Shown in pieces: positions 16,509 to 25,729 of a DNA stretch of 64,000 nucleotides. Position numbers and translations under genes: made by a program. The notes beneath the pieces were generated by a model. That model did no database searches, was not told the DNA's origin, and saw only the letters and a program-made list of their open reading frames with translations. The DNA comes from DASPKM01 sp035628135 (GTDB taxonomy: Bacteria > Bacteroidota > Bacteroidia > Chitinophagales > Chitinophagaceae), in NCBI GenBank assembly GCA_035628135.1, contig DASPKM010000004.1, positions 310,001-374,000 on the forward strand, written 5' to 3'. Within the stretch, counting starts at the first letter, position 1; every line of letters starts with the position of its first letter.

Positions 16509-16926
16509 TTATCCATTTTCTCTGTTTGTATTAATAAAAAAATGCATCTTACCGAAGTATATTATAAATATAATACAACTTTCCTTCAGTAGTTATTCTT
16601 GCCAGGTCGTCGTAATGGTATTTGCTTTTAAGGAATGCTATAAACGGTCTTGTGTACACGTGGGTCGCCCGATTGCCGGGTCGCCTAATATTGCGGTAAC
16701 GGTTGTATTGGCAAGGTCGCCAACAGCCGCTTTCGTAATGCCATACTGAAGTTGATATGCAGAATCCTGAAGCAACCAAACCGAAGATAAAACAAACTGC
16801 TGTTGGCGTTTACCCTTGCGTATCGGTGCCCTGGTAAAAGTGCGAACGGCGATTTCTTGTAAGTATTTGGATTTCAACGATTTTTAACAGGGGGCTTACA
16901 AATTTTCGCTTGCATTACCAGAGCTT
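16509..16926. other. Gene-free stretch
   Basis: This stretch lies between the receiver gene and the DUF2199 fragment. Short open frames occur on the minus strand but have no recognisable domain, start signal or coding pattern. I see no hairpin, repeat or TAnnTTTG promoter of clear quality. Confidence 0.4.
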
Positions 16927-17079
16927 TCAGCAAGGTTTTGGTAGTTTAGAGGTCACAATTTCCTGCTTCATGCTTTCTGAAGGGACGTTGTAAGAGGTCG
17001 GGGAGCCGAATGCTAAAGCTGACCATTCTTCATGTACTTTGCCACAATTACTACAATTGTATTTAGCCTGCTCACTCAT
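16927..17079 (-). pseudogene. DUF2199-like fragment
   Basis: This is a 50-residue frame starting MSEQAKYNCSNCGKVHEEW and continuing ALAFGSPTSYNV. The CxxCGxxHEE start and the ALxFGSPxxY motif are the beginning of DUF2199 proteins, which are normally 150 or more residues. After about residue 40 the match ends and a stop follows, with no continuation found in the other frames. It is probably the 5' remnant of a lost gene. An intact short zinc-ribbon protein is possible but less likely. Confidence 0.5.
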
Positions 17080-17176
17080 AAAGTATTTAGCTTTCAAATT
17101 GCAACCAAGATGTAATCACGGTAGATTAGTTTAACAAGGTTTTACCCCGAGCGTATAAACCGTTGATGGTATTCTT

Positions 17177-17596
17177 TCATGTATTATTGATATGCTTACA
17201 CAGCTCCCAATAATCAAATAGCTTCCGAAGCATCGCTTTTATTCCCTCCATATTATTCGCTTTTGCAAAGTAACCCTGAACACTTAGGGCATGTGCACGG
17301 CGTACTGATACTTTAGAGGCATTGGTGGAGATAAAAACAAAGGGAATGCCTTTGGTGCATAGGTACGGATCGTCCTGAATGCACTTTTTTAACTCTAGAC
17401 CATTCATTCCTGGCATATTTATATCCGACAAAATAATGAAGGGTTGGTCCTCCGTAGTTAGCAGGTAGTCCAGCGCTTCTTTTGCGCCATCAAAGAAGCG
17501 AATCTCGTTGGGAATGCCTATAGCTTTAATTGCCTCTTCGTATATCCCCTGGTCGTCTTTATCATCTTCTACAATAACAATTGGTCCCTTCGTCAT
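17177..17596 (-). CDS. Single-domain response regulator (Rcp1-like)
   Basis: This encodes 139 residues, a receiver domain only. VEDDKDD gives the acidic pocket, LSDINMPGMNG the phosphorylated Asp, FISTNAS the switch residue and YFAKANN the conserved Lys. It is not adjacent to a kinase. The nearest is the CheR-kinase 1.2 kb further along the strand. It has its own promoter (17644-17674). Like its neighbour it lacks an output domain. Confidence 0.9.
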   Translation of the reverse strand: MTKGPIVIVEDDKDDQGIYEEAIKAIGIPNEIRFFDGAKEALDYLLTTEDQPFIILSDINMPGMNGLELKKCIQDDPYLCTKGIPFVFISTNASKVSVRRAHALSVQGYFAKANNMEGIKAMLRKLFDYWELCKHINNT

Positions 17597-17643
17597 GAAT
17601 CAGCTTTCGCGGTTAATGTTTAGAAACACAGGCCATATTTCTG

Positions 17644-17674
17644 CAAATTTATGAATCCAAACAGATTCATTCAA
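17644..17674 (-). promoter_or_regulatory. Promoter of the lone receiver gene
   Basis: Read on the minus strand, TTG (17674-17672) is 20 bases before TAAATTTG (17651-17644). Transcription would begin near 17638, about 40 bases before the start codon at 17596. Confidence 0.65.
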
Positions 17675-17993
17675 CCGGCCTAATGATCAGTTGGTTTGAC
17701 CTTTATAATAGGGCGTTTAGCCTAATCCCTTAACCGCATCGTAAAGAGCCGATGTGTCAGCTTTCTTTTGTATTGTTGCGACTCCTAAACCTTGGTATAG
17801 TTGCAGATATTTCGCAATGGAGTAACGAATAATTTTTCCGGGTTGCGAAGGCTCACGCCTATACCTTGGAATTCTGAAATAACAGGCCCTAAATATCTCT
17901 ACTTTTTTAACGGCGAGTACCTGACGTCACGGTCAAATCTATCAATTTCCCTTAGCAGCCATCTTGCAAATGCTGGTTGGAAGAAGACTTATT
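17675..17993. other. Gene-free stretch with a possible receiver-like remnant
   Basis: On the minus strand an open frame without a proper start ends GVATIQKKADTSALYDAVKGLG, then a stop, near 17720. It is reminiscent of receiver-domain C-termini but too short to assign. Nothing else is recognisable. Confidence 0.25.
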
Positions 17994-18035
17994 AACCCTG
18001 GTTGTTATTCTGCAAACAGAATGACAACCAGGGTT
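17994..18035 (-). terminator. Long hairpin after the Tricorn gene
   Basis: A 19-bp stem (AACCCTGGTTGTTATTCTG with its complement, one G-T pair) closes a 4-base loop. It lies 31 bases after the Tricorn stop codon, where a terminator is expected. Neither side has a T run, so it may act as an RNA-stabilising hairpin instead. Confidence 0.5.
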
Positions 18036-18065
18036 TGATTCAGTTTAGCAACAACCCGCACACAT

Positions 18066-21000
18066 CTAAAAACCTCTCTTTTCCACCTTTGGTGCTTCCG
18101 GTCTTTTATATTCTTTCTTTTTCAACAAGGTTTTTATTTCCTCAATTGCTCTTTCCAGTTGAGGGTCCACACCACGTGCCATTGCACCTAAATTTTCATC
18201 TACAGGTATATCCGGATCTACTCCATGACCTTCCCTGAACCACGTACCATCTGGATTATACATGCGAAAGCTGGGAGCTGTTACATTACCACCATCTATA
18301 AGTGGAGGCGTGCCCGAAATGCCAATCAATCCACCCCAGGTACGTGTTCCGATTAGCGGGCCCAGTCCTTTTCTACGGAAATAGTCAGGGAAAGCATCAC
18401 CACCGGATCCGCTCCACCCATTCATCAGCATTACCTTCGGTCCAAAATGCGCATAGGGTGGCCAGGGCCAGGGGCTGCCATCCCTGATAGCCCATGAAGC
18501 AAGCGGATCACGATTGAGTATTTCAATAAAGCGGTCAGGTATTTGCCCCCCATCATTGAACCGCTCATCTATGATCAATCCTTTTTTCTGCCATTGTGCA
18601 TTGAACTGCCTGATCAGTTCATTTTGACCCTCAACGCCAGTGCTGGGCACATAGATGTAACCTATTTCGTCATTGGTAGCTTCCGAAACTTTTTTAGCCA
18701 TCTCGTTGATCCAGGCAAGATGCCGTAAACGGTACTCATCCCCCAATAATTGTACAGTTACTGTTTTTGCTCCACTGAACGAAGGTTTGGTGTTATAAGT
18801 AATCTCAACAGCTTTACCGGCCAGGCCTTCAAAGGCTGCATAAGGATCCTGCGCTGTGGTTAAGGGTAGGCCATTCACCGCCAGTATGTACATTCCTTCC
18901 TTTGCATCTATCCCCGAGATATCAAGTGGCGAGCGGGCTTCGGCGTCATACGCTGCGCCCCGAATAATTTTTTTGATCTTATAATATTCGCCATCTGGTT
19001 CATAATCTACTCCAAGGTATCCTGTGTTCTGTGTTTTGGACCGCTCCAGGTCGCCACCACTAAAGTATGTGTGGGATGCATTTAATTCGCCTATCATTTC
19101 ACCAATTACAAAATTGGCTTCTTCACGCGTGGTGGCCCCTTCCAGCATTTTCGCATACCGGTCCCGAACCTGGTTCCAGTCCACGCCGTGCATGTTGGGA
19201 TCGTAGAAATAGTCTCTCTGAATACGCCATGCATCCATATATATTTGTTTCCATTCTGCAGCAGGATCTACCATGGTTTGCATTTCTGCCACACGCAAAG
19301 GCTTTTCAAATTTTTGGTTCTCTGCAGGCTGAATTATTGCATACTGAAAATTCGGCCGTACAGCCAGTATTTTTCCTTTATTGTCCGACAGCAGGTAACC
19401 ATTGGCATTATCAAGGATCGTCTTTTCTTCACGCTTATCAATATCGAAGTATTTGATAGCTCCCGGACCTGGTGTGCCGGCGTTGAGGTATTTCATGTAA
19501 ATGAGCTTACCTTTTGCAGCATTCAGTTGGGCATAGTTGCCCGCCGCTAATGGCAGTATCACCATTCTTTGCTCAAGCCCGTCAAAATCAATCAGAACAT
19601 TATTTGCCGAAGGCAATGGCTTTACCTTTAAAGCTGTATCCTTTCGCTCTTTCTCTGCTTTACTGATCAATTCTTCTTTTTTTGCCGGTGCATCCAGCTT
19701 CAGCGCAACAGTATCATTCTTCGGCACCAACAGTGATGGAGTGGTTTTCAACAGCGCAATAGCAGCAACCTGGCCTGAGTTTGCATAAATGAATGAATTA
19801 TCAATGCTGCTGTATATGGGTTGAAAAGACCGTGATGTTAACAGGTACAGATATTTGCCTTCCGGATCGAATACAGGACTGAAAGAACTATAAAAGCCCG
19901 ATGTAACCTGGTGCAGCTTTTTATTGTTGTAATCATATATGAACACAGCCTGCTGGTAATTATCCAAATCTCTGTTATAGGTGAGGTAACGACTGTCCGG
20001 GGACCACCGTACTGTGAAGCCATTCAAAGGACCGTGCATCATACGCAGGCCCTTGTCAATCTGTATGGTTTGGCCGGAAATAACATCCACTACCTGAATT
20101 TTCATGGCTTTATCTATAAAAGCAATCTTTCTGCTGTCGGGCGACCAATAGGGAGTGTACCTGAAACCTGGACCATAGTTCGTTACTTTTCGTTCTGAAC
20201 CTTCGTCATCAACTTGTCTGATATATAATTCATACTCGCCCGATTTATCGCTCCAATAAGCAATGGACCTGCCGTCCGGCGACCACGCGGGGTAACGCTC
20301 AGCAACCCCTGAAGTGTGTGTCAGATCTTTTACAAATCCGTGTTCAGCAGGAACGGAGAAAATATTGCCCCGGGCTTGAAGTAAAGCCCTGTTTCCATCC
20401 GGACTCAATGCCACCGACTGAATATGTCTTTCTGCCGATTCCAACCGCGGCTTCAGCAGGGCCTTATCAGTCACAAGATTCACATTAACCACTTTAGGCT
20501 GTAGCGTAGCAAATGGAAGTATGTATAGTTTACCCCCGGCTTCATATACAATGTCTTCAGGTCCCTGCGATGGGAAATGAACATCATAGTCAGTGTATTT
20601 AGTTATCTGCGTCAGTGCTTTATTGGCTACATCATATTTCCAGATATTGGCGCGTTGCTCGGGGCCTCTGTCAGAAAGAAAATAAATGGAACCGCTGCGC
20701 CACATTGGAAAATCGTACGGTGCATCATCCCCGGAAGAAATATTCTCCGATGTTTTATTGGCAAAATCGTAAATATGAATATCCGCAGCATTGCCGCCCC
20801 GATAGCGCTTCCAGTTCCGCAGGCGTTCCGATCTGATAACCACTGCAATTTTCTTTCCGTCGGGAGAAAACGAGCTGTATTCGGCATATGCCAGCGGCAG
20901 CTTGTCAGCAGGCCCGCCTGCCGGAGATACAGTATAGAACTGATTGAACCTTGCTTTTCCGCTTTCGCGGCTGGAAGCGAATAAAACTTTACTGCCATCA

Positions 21001-21344
21001 ATGGTCCAATCTACCACCCGGTCAGGATAACCATGGCTGGTAAGGCGTACCGGCACACCCCCGCTGGTGGGGATAACATAGGCATCCGCATTGCCATCGT
21101 AGTTGCCGGTGAAGGCAACCTTCTTTCCGTCAGGGGAAAATTTTGGAAAGCTCTCTACTCCGGCAGGTGAACTGAGTTTTACAGCAGTACCTCCTGTCTT
21201 TGGAATTATCCACAGATCATTAGCGTAAGTAAACACAATATCTGTCGCAGACACATCTGGATATCTGAAAAGACCCGCATCTATCTGAGCAAAAGCAGTA
21301 ATTGATGCCATCACCGGCACCAGAAAAACGATCAATTTTTTCAT
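18066..21344 (-). CDS. Tricorn protease homologue, S41-family peptidase with beta-propeller
   Basis: This encodes 1092 residues with a signal peptide (MKKLIVFLVPVMASITAFAQ), so it is periplasmic or exported, unlike archaeal Tricorn. Residues about 25-500 are WD/TolB-like propeller repeats (FSPDGKKVAFTG, WSPDSRKIAFID). A second, irregular propeller region follows, then the Tricorn C1 domain (AEWKQIYMDAWRIQRDYFYDP), a PDZ domain (about 790-870) and the S41 protease core. Likely catalytic residues are Ser-His in NASHTY (about 758), Ser in WSGSGGDAF (about 976) and Glu in REGHGVDPD (about 1037). It should trim peptides in the periplasm. A single gene, with a hairpin downstream. Confidence 0.93.
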   Translation of the reverse strand: MKKLIVFLVPVMASITAFAQIDAGLFRYPDVSATDIVFTYANDLWIIPKTGGTAVKLSSPAGVESFPKFSPDGKKVAFTGNYDGNADAYVIPTSGGVPVRLTSHGYPDRVVDWTIDGSKVLFASSRESGKARFNQFYTVSPAGGPADKLPLAYAEYSSFSPDGKKIAVVIRSERLRNWKRYRGGNAADIHIYDFANKTSENISSGDDAPYDFPMWRSGSIYFLSDRGPEQRANIWKYDVANKALTQITKYTDYDVHFPSQGPEDIVYEAGGKLYILPFATLQPKVVNVNLVTDKALLKPRLESAERHIQSVALSPDGNRALLQARGNIFSVPAEHGFVKDLTHTSGVAERYPAWSPDGRSIAYWSDKSGEYELYIRQVDDEGSERKVTNYGPGFRYTPYWSPDSRKIAFIDKAMKIQVVDVISGQTIQIDKGLRMMHGPLNGFTVRWSPDSRYLTYNRDLDNYQQAVFIYDYNNKKLHQVTSGFYSSFSPVFDPEGKYLYLLTSRSFQPIYSSIDNSFIYANSGQVAAIALLKTTPSLLVPKNDTVALKLDAPAKKEELISKAEKERKDTALKVKPLPSANNVLIDFDGLEQRMVILPLAAGNYAQLNAAKGKLIYMKYLNAGTPGPGAIKYFDIDKREEKTILDNANGYLLSDNKGKILAVRPNFQYAIIQPAENQKFEKPLRVAEMQTMVDPAAEWKQIYMDAWRIQRDYFYDPNMHGVDWNQVRDRYAKMLEGATTREEANFVIGEMIGELNASHTYFSGGDLERSKTQNTGYLGVDYEPDGEYYKIKKIIRGAAYDAEARSPLDISGIDAKEGMYILAVNGLPLTTAQDPYAAFEGLAGKAVEITYNTKPSFSGAKTVTVQLLGDEYRLRHLAWINEMAKKVSEATNDEIGYIYVPSTGVEGQNELIRQFNAQWQKKGLIIDERFNDGGQIPDRFIEILNRDPLASWAIRDGSPWPWPPYAHFGPKVMLMNGWSGSGGDAFPDYFRRKGLGPLIGTRTWGGLIGISGTPPLIDGGNVTAPSFRMYNPDGTWFREGHGVDPDIPVDENLGAMARGVDPQLERAIEEIKTLLKKKEYKRPEAPKVEKRGF

Positions 21345-21508
21345 AATTATTAATTGGCATATGAATTTAAGAAAGGTGCATCACAAATGGGTGACCGTTG
21401 ATAGAATTTTTATACCGGTTATAGGGTGTCAGATCAGCTTGTCTGATTGATTTTTGGTCAATCTGTCCTCAATTCCCTGTAGGGTTGACCCCATTCGCAC
21501 TGACAAGG

Positions 21509-22405
21509 TTACGCGCTTTCCGATCGGAACTGAGGTCTATCATTTTTGACCTCGATGTTTTTCAAAAGAATAAAAGCACAAATCAGGGTTAAAATACTAA
21601 AAGTAGGAATGATAAAGATTACGGGAATAACATTATAACCTAAAACCTTCATTGCAATAACTTTTGCAGTCAAGGCCATCATCAGTAACGACAGAAAAAC
21701 GAAATAGACTGGGCCGAATAAATAACCTGAAGGTTTCTTTCGGACTAATAAAATTCCGGAAATAAATGCAGCAGGCAATAGGATACCCAAGTCCAAGCCT
21801 TGCACTATCAAGGTGGTATAATGTTCTACCTGGCCAGGAATAATGGTTCCATCTAACAATGGTGGAACTATAATGCCCAGCCAGAGCAATGCAATACAAA
21901 TCGACGTGAAGATAAGGAAGCCACCTACTGTTTTCACTGGTGTGTGCTGCTTGAATATATTCTTTAGTTCATTTAAGTTGAAGTGAAGTATTGTAAGTAT
22001 AAAAGCATAAAAGGACGTACCCATCAGTGCTATGTACACTAAGAACATTTTATTGTACATTCCCATGGCTGTGTAAAACAAGTACGTTACTAAAAAATAG
22101 CCTAAAGTGCCGGCAAGTAAATACATTCCCTTCACAGACCCTTTGCGTGCGATAAAAAGCGCAATAATGAGTAATGGCACACCGGCGAATAATGTAATAT
22201 AGTCCTGTGCAATTCCTTGCGGAGCAACCTCCGCTGACATATGCTTGTAAAGGCCTTTCCCATAAACCATTATCGTTTTGCCCCTGATTGTATTGAATTT
22301 ATATGGCCCTGTCCCGTCAGTCGAGAAAATGCCCATGGTTGTGGCCGCCACTGCAAGTATAATAATGGAAATTACAAGAATTGTGATGGTATTGTTTCTT
22401 TTCAT
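21509..22405 (-). CDS. Multi-pass membrane protein of unknown function
   Basis: This encodes 298 residues. One N-terminal helix (ITILVISIIILAVAATTMGIF) precedes an extracytoplasmic stretch of about 40 residues with GPYKFNTIRGKTIMVYGKG. About seven more hydrophobic helices follow, ending in a charged tail. The arrangement resembles uncharacterised membrane proteins of Bacteroidota and Firmicutes, but I cannot name the family. It lies 164 bases upstream of the Tricorn gene on the same strand and diverges from the Crp/TauE remnant. It is probably not co-transcribed with Tricorn. Confidence 0.65.
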   Translation of the reverse strand: MKRNNTITILVISIIILAVAATTMGIFSTDGTGPYKFNTIRGKTIMVYGKGLYKHMSAEVAPQGIAQDYITLFAGVPLLIIALFIARKGSVKGMYLLAGTLGYFLVTYLFYTAMGMYNKMFLVYIALMGTSFYAFILTILHFNLNELKNIFKQHTPVKTVGGFLIFTSICIALLWLGIIVPPLLDGTIIPGQVEHYTTLIVQGLDLGILLPAAFISGILLVRKKPSGYLFGPVYFVFLSLLMMALTAKVIAMKVLGYNVIPVIFIIPTFSILTLICAFILLKNIEVKNDRPQFRSESA

Positions 22406-22455
22406 ACGTACAAAGTATACTTCTGCTATTGTAAGTTAGGGCTTTCCGGCACATC

Positions 22456-22665
22456 ATGATCTTTATCAGACTCCTCCCGCATCCAAGTGATGTTCAACAC
22501 ACGGCCACTTTGTTAATCATCCCTTTCGAATACATGGAAAAATGGATGAGCAAATATAAAAGATGGCACACTTCCGTCATAACGTCTTATAGAGACCGGT
22601 TTGAAGAACTGTTGAAAACAATTGACGCCATTGCCTTTGGCAACATGGATGAAAGGTTGGAGGTA
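22456..22665 (+). pseudogene. Crp/Fnr-family regulator fragment
   Basis: The frame contains LLIIPFEYMEKWMSKYKRW and SYRDRFEELLKTIDAIAFG. These are the end of the cyclic-nucleotide-binding fold and the dimer helix of Bacteroidota Crp-type regulators that accompany sulfur and metal genes. The front of the sensor domain and the whole helix-turn-helix are missing. Without a break the frame runs into TauE/SafE sequence near 22665, so a deletion has fused the two genes. Confidence 0.7.
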
Positions 22666-23097
22666 TCATCCGTATTCATGATAAAAGACACAAAGGAGCG
22701 CAGCATACAAACTCCAGAAAAGCAGAAGTTTCTACAGATTGCCATTGTATGGCATCGGTATTGGATTGGTTACCAGTTTTTCTGGGTGCAGGCGGCGGGT
22801 TTCTGCTGATACCTGTTCTGGTTGCTGCGGCTCCGGCTTCCTATGAAAATGGCAATGGGAACTTCTCTGCATATCGTAGCATTTGAATAGCCTTACAGCT
22901 TTGCCAGCTATACAGGGCAGTATAATATCAACTGGGGTCTGATGCTGATCTGTATTTCAATCATTCCCATTACCGGGGTATTTGTTGATGGAATGTTAAG
23001 CAGGAAGATTGAAGGTGATAAGCTGAAAGCTGCTTTTGGTTGATTAGTTTTGCTTATTGGTGTTTATGTTATTGTTCGTGAAATCCTGAGGCAGTAA
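22666..23097 (+). pseudogene. TauE/SafE sulfite-exporter family remnant
   Basis: The C-terminal half of a TauE/SafE permease can be pieced together from three frames: KQKFLQIAI, then GIGIGLVTS (22753 on), FLGAGGGFLLIPVLV, LPMKMAMGTSL, NINWGLMLICISIIPITG, RKIEGDKLKAAFG and LVLLIGVYVIVREIL. There are about two frameshifts, TAG at 22888-22890, and TGA at 23041-23043 where TGG is expected. The N-terminal half is lost in the fusion to the Crp fragment. Intact members form a membrane permease for sulfite or other sulfur anions. The next two genes are also sulfur-transport genes. Confidence 0.8.
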
Positions 23098-23118
23098 TAA
23101 TAAAATAAAAAGATCATC

Positions 23119-23679
23119 ATGGAAGTAGTAAGACAACCCTGGTCCTGGTATGTGGCAGGCTCGGTAATCGGTTTAATTGTACCGGCGCTTTTGATTTTGG
23201 GAAACAAGCACTTTGGTATTTCAGCAAATTTTCGCCACGCGTGTGCCGCATGCTTTCCCGCCAACATCAAATTTTTTAAATATGACTGGAAAAAGGAGAT
23301 CTGGAACCTGTTCTTTGTTGCAGGTATCCTGGTCGGCGCCTTCCTTGCCTCACAATATTTAGCTAACCCCAATGATATGCAAATAGCTCCTGCGCTGGCG
23401 TCGGAGCTTGAAGACTATGGTATCGCCGACACCAAAGGGTTATTGCCGTCAGAAATATTCAGTTGGGAAAGCTTGCTTTCGCTAAGAGGCCTGGTTCTTC
23501 TAATTGGGGGCGGCTTCTTGGTGGGCTTTGGAACAAGATACGCGGGGGGTTGCACCAGCGGGCATTCTATCATGGGTTTAAGTAACCTGCAGCTTCCTTC
23601 GCTTATTGCAACTACGAGCTTCATGGCGGGCGGCTTTATCATGGCAAACCTTATTCTCCCTTTCATTTTAAAATTGTAA
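23119..23679 (+). CDS. YeeE/YedE family sulfur transporter, first half
   Basis: This encodes 186 residues with about four membrane helices. The signature is GTRYAGGCTSGHSIMG near residues 139-154, with the conserved Cys that passes thiosulfate-type sulfur through TsuA-like channels. A second Cys pair is in CAACFP. YeeE proteins in other phyla are about twice this length; Bacteroidota commonly split them into two genes. The second half starts 6 bases after this stop codon, so both are co-translated. The upstream TauE and Crp genes of the usual cluster have decayed. It probably imports thiosulfate or a related sulfur compound. Confidence 0.88.
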   Translation: MEVVRQPWSWYVAGSVIGLIVPALLILGNKHFGISANFRHACAACFPANIKFFKYDWKKEIWNLFFVAGILVGAFLASQYLANPNDMQIAPALASELEDYGIADTKGLLPSEIFSWESLLSLRGLVLLIGGGFLVGFGTRYAGGCTSGHSIMGLSNLQLPSLIATTSFMAGGFIMANLILPFILKL

Positions 23680-23685
23680 CTCCAA

Positions 23686-24240
23686 ATGGCAAACCATCAC
23701 ACACCTCACCCCATGCAGCACATACCGGACACTGAAAAAACATTTGTTTCAAACCTGGACGCTAATGATTATGAAGTGCGTTCACTGGATACGATCTGCA
23801 TAAACGAAACCGTGTTGAAGCATCCCTGGTGGTATAATTTAAAATACCTGGCAGTTGGGATAATTTTCGGCGTGGTATTCGTGAAAGCGGAAATCATCTC
23901 GTGGTTCAGAATGCAAGAGATGTTCCGTTTGCAAAGCTTTCACATGTATGGTGTATTGGGAACAGCCGTTATAGTAGGTATCATCTCCGTTTGGTTAATA
24001 AAAAAGTTCAACATCAAAACCATACATGGCGAAGCAATACAATTTCACCCCAAAAAATCCAATAAAGGTCAGATAATCGGCGGTGTCATTTTCGGCCTGG
24101 GATGGGGAATGACCGGCGCTTGTCCGGGTCCCATTTTTGCGCAGATCGGCGCAGGCGCACTTGTTGTAAGCGTGGTTTTATTAAGCGCAATAGCAGGCAC
24201 CTGGGTATATGGTTACTTCCGCGAAAAACTACCTCATTAA
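23686..24240 (+). CDS. YeeE/YedE family sulfur transporter, second half (DUF6691-like)
   Basis: This encodes 184 residues. The N-terminal 45 residues are hydrophilic (cytoplasmic), followed by four helices. The signature GLGWGMTGACPGPIFAQIG near residues 139-157 carries the conserved Cys of the second half. It sits 6 bases after the first half and must work with it as one transporter. Its gene ends 71 bases before the convergent secreted-protein gene, with no clear terminator between. Confidence 0.87.
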   Translation: MANHHTPHPMQHIPDTEKTFVSNLDANDYEVRSLDTICINETVLKHPWWYNLKYLAVGIIFGVVFVKAEIISWFRMQEMFRLQSFHMYGVLGTAVIVGIISVWLIKKFNIKTIHGEAIQFHPKKSNKGQIIGGVIFGLGWGMTGACPGPIFAQIGAGALVVSVVLLSAIAGTWVYGYFREKLPH

Positions 24241-24311
24241 TGAAGTTTAAATTAAATTCCTGCGCTTTATTGAAACATCATAAGTTACAATACGGGTACA
24301 ACAAATGTTTA

Positions 24312-25688
24312 TTATCTTTTTCCGTACACTTTATACATCCCGCTGCCGGGGCTTTTTGCGTCCAGCAAGTGCAATAGCCGGGCTCCTTTAATGCACGACC
24401 AGTGTGCATGGTATGTTTTGGCCCCGGATTCAATCTTTGAAAAATGCAGCTGCCAGTTATTGAGCACAGAGAATTTACCGGAAGATTTCACCTGGTCAAA
24501 CTTAGAATTGCCTACCATGCCGCTTACCACCAGTAAGTTCCATTCGTACGAGTTATTTGCGTTAAAAACAAACTCTTCGTTGGATTGATGAATATTCATG
24601 CCGGCATAATTGCCGGTGTATACGTTATAGAGTTGTTGCACGCCGGTGAAATCACTGGTCCAAGTGCCTGTAAGGTCGGATTCAGCGATTGCGAATTTGT
24701 TATAATTCACCATTTTTTCCAGTGGTTTCAGCAGGTCGGTTTCACTGTCCCACTGGATGGTTTCAGGATCAAATTTGAATTCACGGATGAAGCTGTTCTT
24801 GTCGTCGGTAACAAATTCAAGCCAGCCGGTTTGTCCCTGCCGGTAAAGGACAATAAAAACTTCTTTGCCACTCGCAATCTCTGTAGCGGTGCCCATGCCA
24901 AGATATGGCCTGTTGTACGTAGAAATGTAAGCTGTCTTATAATTTCTGAGATTGCTGTATCGCGGCGCTACTAAAATATTCCATGCGGCCGTGGTAAGAG
25001 GTTCCGGATCGGCTGGAAATATCGTTCCTTCTTTTGGGTAATGGATGAACACTTTGGTGTTTCCTTTAGTTGTTTCGACCCAGTCTTCTTTTGCCACGCT
25101 GGTCCACCCATCATCGAAGTTGGTGGTGCTGAATTGAAATAAGCCGGGAGTGGAGGCAGTTGTAGTAACATTGGTGGTAGTGTTTTCAACCTGCGCATTT
25201 GCAGTCGGCAGGCTGATAGAGGCCACAAATTCATCCAGCGTTGTACCATACGCTGTAGTGTTGCTCATCAGGGTGAAGCTCGCGCAGCGTTGCCCGTTAC
25301 TGAACGTATTGAGCAATACCGTGGCCGTATCGTTGTTAAAAACAAATTTCCCCAGGCCGGTCCACAGCTTCCAGCCATTGAAGGTTTGCGTGTCAATGCC
25401 GAGCGGCTGTTCCGATACGCCAAACTGCTGGTAAGGTTTTATGATCAACTCTTTCCATTCACTTTCAAAATCGGCTTCAACAGAACCTTTGCTGGTTGTG
25501 CTTTTTATGATGCCGATTTGCGCCCAGGCGCGTGTGGTATTGTTGGTGGTGGAAAAGCTTATTACATTTTTAAGATCTCCTTTTTTCCAGCCTGCGGGCG
25601 GGGTAAAGGTAATGAGATCGTAGGTCTGCTGCTGGGCACATGGCGACAACGAGCAAGCCATCAGTAACAAAAAGACAAATGCTTTCAT
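24312..25688 (-). CDS. Secreted PPxGW-family protein, copy 1
   Basis: This encodes 458 residues with a signal peptide (MKAFVFLLLMACSLSPCAQ). Residues about 22-165 form a domain starting TYDLITFTPPAGWKK, with W-KELI and GWKLW motifs. A Thr/Asn-rich linker leads to a weaker second copy (about 180-330) and a C-terminal lipocalin-like beta domain beginning DLTGTWTSDF. Two paralogues lie at 53274-55016 and 59767-61158. The family is not one I can name. It is the last gene of a leftward run of secreted-protein genes (30371 to 24312). Export to the periplasm or outside is likely; the ligand is unknown. Confidence 0.72.
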   Translation of the reverse strand: MKAFVFLLLMACSLSPCAQQQTYDLITFTPPAGWKKGDLKNVISFSTTNNTTRAWAQIGIIKSTTSKGSVEADFESEWKELIIKPYQQFGVSEQPLGIDTQTFNGWKLWTGLGKFVFNNDTATVLLNTFSNGQRCASFTLMSNTTAYGTTLDEFVASISLPTANAQVENTTTNVTTTASTPGLFQFSTTNFDDGWTSVAKEDWVETTKGNTKVFIHYPKEGTIFPADPEPLTTAAWNILVAPRYSNLRNYKTAYISTYNRPYLGMGTATEIASGKEVFIVLYRQGQTGWLEFVTDDKNSFIREFKFDPETIQWDSETDLLKPLEKMVNYNKFAIAESDLTGTWTSDFTGVQQLYNVYTGNYAGMNIHQSNEEFVFNANNSYEWNLLVVSGMVGNSKFDQVKSSGKFSVLNNWQLHFSKIESGAKTYHAHWSCIKGARLLHLLDAKSPGSGMYKVYGKR

Positions 25689-25729
25689 GGTATTTATGTT
25701 TATGCGGTTGCAAACCTTTTAAGTGCCGG

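Noticed and set aside
16549..16877. Two overlapping minus-strand open frames of 76 and 79 codons
   Set aside because: No domain, start signal or codon pattern; treated as gene-free.
17700..17900. Possible receiver-domain remnant on the minus strand
   Set aside because: Only about 22 residues look receiver-like and there is no start; too weak to call.
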